DNA from: Procambarus clarkii
Taxonomy: Eukaryota > Arthropoda > Malacostraca > Decapoda > Cambaridae
Reading direction: 5' to 3'
Length of the DNA stretch: 64,000 bases
Assembly: GCF_040958095.1 (NCBI RefSeq)
Contig: NC_091181.1
Location: forward strand, 30,436,529 to 30,500,528
In this document: positions 58,626 through 64,000 of the stretch, one piece after another
Layout of the letters: each line of letters opens with the position of its first letter
Position numbering within the stretch: position 1 is the first letter of the stretch
Translations under genes and position numbers: made by a program
Notes under the pieces: generated by a model
Databases searched by the model: none
What the model was told of the DNA's origin: nothing
What the model saw: only the letters and a program-made list of their open reading frames with translations

Positions 58626-59993
58626 GTAGACCACTCGGCTTTTATATAACATAAACAGTCTATTCTGAGAGAAGACCAAGTTATGTCAGATTTACATTGA
58701 TATTAATATGTACAATCAACTTTGTGTTCAGAGCAATAAAGTGGGAGGAGATTGGGTTGGAGACCAGTCATCTCTATTTCCTTCCCACAGAGGTCAAGTG
58801 CCTCCTAAGCCCTTTCAAAAGAGAGAGAGAGAGAGAGAGAACCAGATGCTGGTCCTAGCTACTGGTAGGCAAGGAAGGGAAGTTGAGGGAGGGGGTCTCG
58901 GAGGACTAATGCATCTCCCCCCAAGACATGGTTGGGCCAGAACTTACCTTAGGAAGCTACTGAGAGCCCCATCAGAAAAGGACATTTCAGTACATACATT
59001 CAATTCTTGATTTTAGCAGGTCATCTTTAGCCATTTCACTCAAATTCTTACCCAGAAGAAACATAGGCCTACTTTTTATTTTTTTGCAACTTGTAATAAG
59101 AGCTCGCTAAAAAATGTATTTAACTGCTTTGAGGATTATTAGCACTATTAGGATCAACAGTTTGTTGGTCTTGAGTTTCATGATGGCCTCAGTAACCATT
59201 GTCTAGTGCGTGTCTTACATGTATAGACTAATGTTAGTATTTTATAAATTTGATTTTAATATTTATATTGTCTTAGACCAAACTCTGGCATCTACAAGAC
59301 AGCCCAAGGCACACAGACATACTACTTGAATCTTGACATTCCTGCAGAGAAGATGGTCTTAGAAGTACCTTGGTATGGTTACAACTATCCTTGCATTTCA
59401 TTAGACTAGGTAAGAGACTTACTTTTATCTAATGCTCCATTGTGAAAAATTAGCTTTTTATTTTAGTATTTTTCATTTTTTTGCATTTGTCAGTCAATAA
59501 CGACATGGTATTCATTATGATGTTTTCTAACATGCATGTCACAGTCTCGGTTCTGTCATTTTTCTATTGAATTTTAACAGTAGGAATTTAATTTTGTGCA
59601 TGCTAGTTTAAAAAAAATGACTGTAATTAGACTATACATTATATTTTATGTTCTACAATTTTGTGTCTTTTCTTTTCGGTTTCTTTATTTCATTAAAAAT
59701 AAATTTATGATTGTTTTACATACAGTGTTTGTTATTAGCAATTAATTTTTTTCAGAATGACACTTGCTTCATTGAAGAAATCCCATCTCGAGGAGCTAAC
59801 TGCAGCGATGCAGCTGGAACCCAGTATCCATATAGCTACATGGTTGCAACTCTTGAGGAATTCAATGCAACTTATCATTGGGAAGAAAGCTCATTGACCC
59901 CATGGTATAACATCAAGGTAGGCACAGAGCATTTTGTGAAGACTGGTCAGCAGCTTATTCACTTTCATTCACTTAAATTTTTACATACTGTAT

Positions 59994-60180
59994 TGCTCAA
60001 TTACTTGGGCTGAACGGTAGAGCGACGGTCTCGCTTCATGCAGGTTGGCGTTCAATCCCCAACCATCCAAGTGGTTGAGCATCATTCCTTTGCCCGGTCC
60101 TATCGCAAATCCTTATCCTGATCCCTTCCCAGTGCTATATAGTCATAATGGCTTGGGGTTTTCCCCTGATAGTTCCCTTC
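59994..60180 (+). repeat. tRNA-derived SINE with 11-bp target duplication, unit 2 only
   Basis: The head reads GGGCTGAACGGTAGAGCGAC (box A) and TTGGCGTTCAATCCCCAACC (box B); the 3' block is TGCTATATAGTCATAATGGC. The flanks repeat ACATACTGTAT (59,983-59,993 and 60,181-60,191). Unit 1 lacks it near 34,705. Same family as 50,119-50,309 and the nested fragment at 12,331. Confidence 0.92.
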
Positions 60181-60419
60181 ACATACTGTATGCTTAAATT
60201 TCCCAATACTTTCTCATTCCCAATCAGTTTACAGCCATAGTTTTTTTCCTCAATTACTTTCTCATCCCTCCAAGTTCTTCTCTCAGTCTTGCAACACCAC
60301 ACACCAGCTTAACATTATCTCTATATTAGTACTTCCCACATAACATCAAGATTTATATACAAAAATCTACGTATGGTATAAATTTATCAATTCTTCTTTC
60401 TGTGAACTGCCATCCTTAA

Positions 60420-61863
60420 CTCTTATACTGTGCAGTATATAAATCCTTATATACGACAGAACTCGATGGCACCATAAGTTAAATTTCTCAAACTTGCTCT
60501 CATGCTTTCCAATTTTTTGTGCATAATCTACTTGGCAAACACTCAAACTTTTTCTAAATGATCACCAACGTAACTTGAAAAACAAGAATATAAAAAAATA
60601 TTTATAAAATTTAATACTGAAAATTTCAGATTTTCAGATCAGCTGCAAAAATATTAAATATCGCCAATTGTTCATTAAGTGTTATTATGCTCTCAGAATA
60701 GTATATGATCTTCATTTTAATAGATTTAGAATATAGATTTTCAGTTTAGTTTACTGTAAAAAAAATTGTCATGTGGCATTTGAAATATGCACCAAATTCA
60801 GACAACAAAATTTATAACTCAAAATGTTTAGGGTTTATAAAAAATCCATTCTAATAGGATTGTAGAACAGACAGCTGCGCACACTATATGTAAAAATGGT
60901 TAGAATAAAGTCAGAAATTTGATTTTTTGAAGCTGTCTCAAAGTTGAAACTCTAGTTTTAGAGATAATTGAAGTTGTAGTTGTCGACAAAGTTTTAATAA
61001 ACGTTGTTTGGCATTCGTACTCGAATCTGTGAAAGTTGTAGGTCAAAATGTGTTGGAATGAAGTCAAGAAAAAATACCCCTCCCACCCCCCAAAAAATAG
61101 GGATAATTATAATTATTTGGGGGGATAAAGATGTATGCCTCATACAAGTGAAAAAGTCCTAATCTAGTCCCTAATCATTGAGACAACCTAAAGAGATGAA
61201 TAAAATTATTAGAAATTTGTGAAAAAATCACAAAAAAAAATCAAAGTCCCAAGTTCTGCCAGTTATGATTTATTTGTTCACCAATTTAATCTATCTTCAC
61301 ATACTTACGGACGGGTATGCACTCTCCAGGATGTAGAGGTTACAACAAAATCAGATAATAAACAAACAAAAAAATAAAAAAAAATCTCCCTAAAAAAAAT
61401 TTGTGGACATTGGTGAAAGTAGCAGATATTACAATTGGACAATGTATTTGTATGATATATAACAAAATAGAGCATAATAACATACTTACTCATTATTATT
61501 GGTGTTATTATGTATTACTCAGCAATGCTATAAAGGCACCAGCTGCATATTCACTTTGTGGACACTTATAACTACTATTCTTCTTCTTTGTGCATTGGAC
61601 AGGTGCTTGCATCTCTATTACTGCATTATTCCTCAGTTCCAGTTAATAGGAGCTGTTCACATTATCAACAAAACATTCTTTGTTTTTTTAAAAAATTGTC
61701 TAAAATCCATTTCTGAAAATATTGGGATGAAACTTTCATGACACTGAAGCCAATAAGTTGGAGATTTGTTTAACGTTTTAATGTTACTTTTCACATCAAA
61801 TTTTTTTTTGCCCAGCCCTAGCTTATACCCCCATTTACAGCCCAAGCTGTAGCAGTGTAAGGA
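60420..61863. mobile_element. Possible piggyBac-like non-autonomous element
   Basis: A 1,444-bp block found only in unit 2 is bracketed by TTAA (60,416-60,419 and 61,864-61,867), the piggyBac target. The ends are weakly inverted: CTCTTATACTG at the left and TCCTTACACTG in reverse complement at the right. The interior is very AT-rich with no credible transposase. Unit 1 at this place (near 34,940) is short but not a perfect empty site, so some rearrangement accompanied it. It lies in intron 6 of the CTBS pseudogene. Confidence 0.5.
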
Positions 61864-62324
61864 TTAAGTGAGGGTGATATTTCACTACTATTTTCTAGGA
61901 TAAGAATGGTCAAGCACGTCAGATGCGATATGATGATGGACAAAGTCTCCTCTACAAGTACATGCTGGCCATAATGACTGGGATGCGTGGTGTAGGCATG
62001 TGGACTGCCAACTTTCTGGATTATTCTGAAACAGATGAAGCCATTGCTCAACAAGAGTTGATGTGGAGCTTATTACTATAAATAGTTAAAGGCTTTAAAG
62101 TTTGTTTTCTAACATTTTTATGACAAATTCCTTCTGGAAATTATACTTCCTGAAATTTATGGTCTCATGTGTCACTCCTGGCATCTCAAATGATTATGGT
62201 GAAACAGATCATTCAGAAAAATGATTAATACTGTATCTATTAACTTTGATTATCATTTTAAAATGAAGACCAGTGTGGTATTTTTCAGTACTTGCTGGTA
62301 GTCACATGCTGTATGACATTCATG

Positions 62325-62480
62325 GGACCTCGCGGCTGAGTGGACAGTGCTCTGGGGTCGTAGTCCTAAGGGCCTGGGTTTGATCCCCTGACAGAGTTCC
62401 TTTCATCCGGATGCGCCTGTAAATGGGTACCTGGGAGTTAGCCAGCTGCTACAGGCTGCTTCCTGGGGATGTATTTACTA
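62325..62480 (+). repeat. tRNA-derived SINE
   Basis: The SINE opens at GGGACCTCGCGGCTGAGTGG (box A) and has GGCCTGGGTTTGATCCCCTG (box B), then GGGTACCTGGGAGTTAGCCA and GGCTGCTTCCTGGGGATG. It starts exactly where homology to unit 1 stops, so it may mark the far duplication breakpoint. Confidence 0.8.
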
Positions 62481-62589
62481 CAGGTATTTACTATTTGTGT
62501 CTGCAGAATCAAGCTATTAGATTTTGGACCCACCTTTCTAAGGAATCAATATTTCCTCTATTATATTTACTACATATATATTTCTCTAA

Positions 62590-62782
62590 CACACACACAC
62601 ACATACCCAGAAAGCAGCCCATAGCAACTGTTTAACTCCCAGGTACTCATATACTGCTAGGTGAACAGGGACATCCAGGTGAAAGAAACTGTGCCCATTG
62701 GTTTCTGCCTCAGCCAGGAATCGAACCTGGGCCCTTAGGATTACGACCCCCGTGCGCTATCTACTCGGCCATTAGACCCCAA
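62590..62782 (-). repeat. tRNA-derived SINE, inverted
   Basis: On the minus strand it begins GGGTCTAATGGCCGAGTAGA, a box A-bearing head, with box B CCCAGGTTCGATTCCTGGCT, then the body, ending at a (GT)n run (CA repeat 62,590-62,602 on the plus strand). Head-to-head arrangements of this kind with 62,325-62,480 could form a long hairpin. Between them (62,480-62,590) nothing is recognised. Confidence 0.8.
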
Positions 62783-62799
62783 ATTTTGTGTGTAATTAC

Positions 62800-64000
62800 C
62801 TTTAGTAATTACCAAAGTGTAGTTACAGGATGAGAGCTACGCTCGTGGTGTCCCGTCTTCCTAGCACTTTTTGTCATATAACGCTTTGAAATTATTGACG
62901 GTTTTGGCCTCCACCACCTTCTCGCCTAACTTGTTCCAACCGTCTAACACTGTTTACAATAGTGAATTTTCTTATATTTCTCCAGCAGCTTTGTTTCGTT
63001 AGTTTAAATCTATGACCTCTTGTTCTTGAAGTTCCAGGTCTCAGAAATTCTCCCCTATCAATTTTATCGATTCCTGTTATTATATGGTACGTAGTGATCA
63101 TATCACCTCTTTTTCTTCTAGCTTCTAGTTTTTGCATATTTAATGCCTCTAACCTCTCCTTGTAGCTCTTGTCCTTCAGTTCTGGGAGTCACTTAGTGGC
63201 ATGTCTTTGCACCTTTTTCAGTTGGTTGATGTGCTTCTTAAAATATGGGCACCATACAACTGCTGCATATTCCAGCTTTGGTCTAACAAAAGTCATGAAC
63301 AACTTCTTTAGTATTTTTCCATCCATGTATTTAAAAGGAATTCTGAAGTTAGAAAGTGTAGCATTGGCTCCTCACACAATGTTCTTAATATGGTCCTCGG
63401 GTGATAGTTTTCTGTCTAGGACCACCCCTAGATCTTTTCTTTGTCAGAATTCTTTAAAGATTTCTCGCATAATTTATAGGTTGTGTGGGGTCTATGTTCT
63501 ATTCCACATTCCATAACATGGCATTTATTTGCATTAAATTCCATTTGTCAAGTGGTACTCCATATACTTATTTTATCCAGGTCTTCTTGAAGAGTATGGC
63601 AATCATCTAAGTTTCTTATCTTCCCTATTATCTTAGCATCATCAGCAAACATGTTCATATAATTCTGTATTCCATGTGGCAGATCATTCATTTGCAAGTT
63701 ACCGGTGCAAGAACTGAACCCTATGGTACTCCACTTGTGACATTTCTCCAGTCTGATACATTGCCTTTGATTACTGCCCTCATTTTTCTATCAGAAGATT
63801 TTTCATCGATGTTAGAAATCCAACACCAACCAACTCCCAGGATGTTAATGAACACATTAACATCCTGGGAGTTAATCAAAGTTAAAACCCCTCCAATGTG
63901 TTCCAATTTCCAGAACAACCGCTTATGTGTAACTCCGTCGAAAGCCTTTGTTTTAGGTTCAGATAGGTACAGTCAATTCAACCATTTCTTTCCTGTAAAA
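62800..64000 (-). mobile_element. CR1-like LINE, runs off the window
   Basis: The minus strand shows, from 64,000 downwards: KAFDGVTHKRLFWKLEHIGG (RT motif A region), MRAVIKGNVSDWRNVTSGVP, NMFADDAKIIGKIRNLDDCH (motif C, near 63,600-63,655), then the thumb (MLVRPKLEYAAVVWCPYFKK-like near 63,250) and RKRGDMITTYHIITGIDKID with TRGHRFKLTKQSCWRNIRKF near 62,950-63,060. Frame breaks are present. Same family as 25,840-26,790. It continues beyond the right edge. Confidence 0.85.
63832..63873. repeat. Perfect 19-bp inverted repeat with 4-bp spacer
   Basis: AACTCCCAGGATGTTAATG, spacer AACA, then its exact reverse complement. It sits inside the LINE RT coding region, between motif A and the palm motif B, where related copies have none. 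A snap-back or templated insertion is the likely origin. Confidence 0.95.

Larger units (their letters stand above)
48508..62081 (+). pseudogene. CTBS paralogue, decayed
   Basis: All seven exons are still recognisable: 48508-48754, 51511-51654, 51952-52160, 53005-53147, 59277-59409, 59756-59917, 61899-62081, with splice dinucleotides retained. Compared with the intact copy, exon 1 has one extra base (near AAGTCAAAGAGACAC), shifting the frame into an early stop. Exon 2 lacks one G in TTTGGGAAAATT. Exon 5 ends in a TAG where copy 1 has CAG, and also has a 3-bp in-frame insert and a Gly-to-Glu change in the LGVPW motif. Exons 4, 6 and 7 differ at only 5 of 488 bases, fewer than adjoining intron sequence. 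Intron 4 has swollen by a 4.5 kb LINE, intron 6 by a SINE and a piggyBac-like element. A full-length chitobiase cannot be made. Late loss of function, or gene conversion from copy 1, would explain the near-identical exons. Confidence 0.9.
241..62250. repeat. Scattered TACAGTA/TACTGTA heptamers (candidate TA-transposon excision footprints)
   Basis: By hand count about 90 copies of TACAGTA or its reverse complement TACTGTA lie in the window, nearly all outside exons, the DIRS coding regions and the LINE ORFs. About ten would be expected from base composition, and a same-composition control (TAGACTA/TAGTCTA) gave roughly eight. Pairs of paralogous sites, plain TA in one unit and TA-C(A/T)G-TA in the other, include 27,830 / 47,753-47,759, 17,680 / 36,527-36,533, 18,388 / 37,515-37,521, 28,862 / 48,799-48,805, 29,207 / 49,652-49,658 and, reversed, 30,521-30,527 / 51,171. 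The length change is always +5. Confidence 0.7.
36297..62312 (+). repeat. Large tandem segmental duplication, unit 2
   Basis: This is the second copy of unit 1 in the same orientation, enlarged from about 18 kb to 26 kb by minisatellite growth (37,590-38,400; 45,356-45,610), a LINE (53,537-58,004), SINEs (36,562; 50,119; 59,994), a piggyBac-like element (60,420-61,863) and roughly 0.6 kb of extra intron 1 sequence (about 48,960-49,590, nothing recognised in it). Its CTBS copy is a pseudogene. Confidence 0.9.

Overview
The window reads as nuclear DNA of a decapod crustacean, probably a crayfish or lobster. The evidence is AT-rich intergenic DNA, long repeat-filled introns with GT-AG boundaries, several tRNA-headed SINE families of the kind common in decapods, CR1/Jockey-like LINE debris, and DIRS-type tyrosine-recombinase retroelements. 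Nothing prokaryotic is present. Only two host genes are recognised by family: RBM18 (RRM protein) and CTBS (di-N-acetylchitobiase, GH18). A third, of unknown family, encodes a small membrane protein.

Layout. 1-4.8 kb: repeats and a decayed Jockey-type LINE. 4.88-8.18 kb: RBM18 on the minus strand, five coding exons. 8.69-13.59 kb: the small membrane-protein gene on the plus strand, two exons, sharing a roughly 0.5 kb divergent promoter region with RBM18. Its 4.55 kb intron holds a LINE fragment, a SINE and a Tigger/pogo DNA transposon with a SINE nested in it. 15.8-17.4 kb: a CR1-like LINE remnant and a 41-bp minisatellite. From 17.47 kb the rest is a large tandem duplication. Unit 1 (about 17,471-35,775) and unit 2 (about 36,297-62,312) each carry, in order, LINE scraps, a minisatellite, a DIRS element, a 25-bp minisatellite, a CR1-like LINE remnant and a seven-exon CTBS gene.

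The unit 1 CTBS copy is open throughout (405 codons). The unit 2 copy is a pseudogene with two single-base frameshifts and a stop codon, although its later exons differ from copy 1 by only about 1%. Unit 2 has also taken up a 4.5 kb RNase H-bearing LINE with an intact 1219-codon ORF2, two SINEs with clean target-site duplications, a piggyBac-like element and expanded minisatellites. The last 1.2 kb is another CR1-like LINE running off the window.

The most unusual signal belongs to no annotated feature. The heptamer TACAGTA/TACTGTA occurs about 90 times in non-coding DNA by hand count, against roughly 10 expected. At about twelve paralogous sites one duplication unit has a plain TA and the other has TA-C(A/T)G-TA, exactly 5 bp longer. 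This is the known form of a footprint left when a CAG-ended Tc1/mariner/pogo transposon excises. The window also contains a TA-flanked Tigger-like element whose left end begins CAG. The duplicated units therefore appear to record many hit-and-run transposition events.
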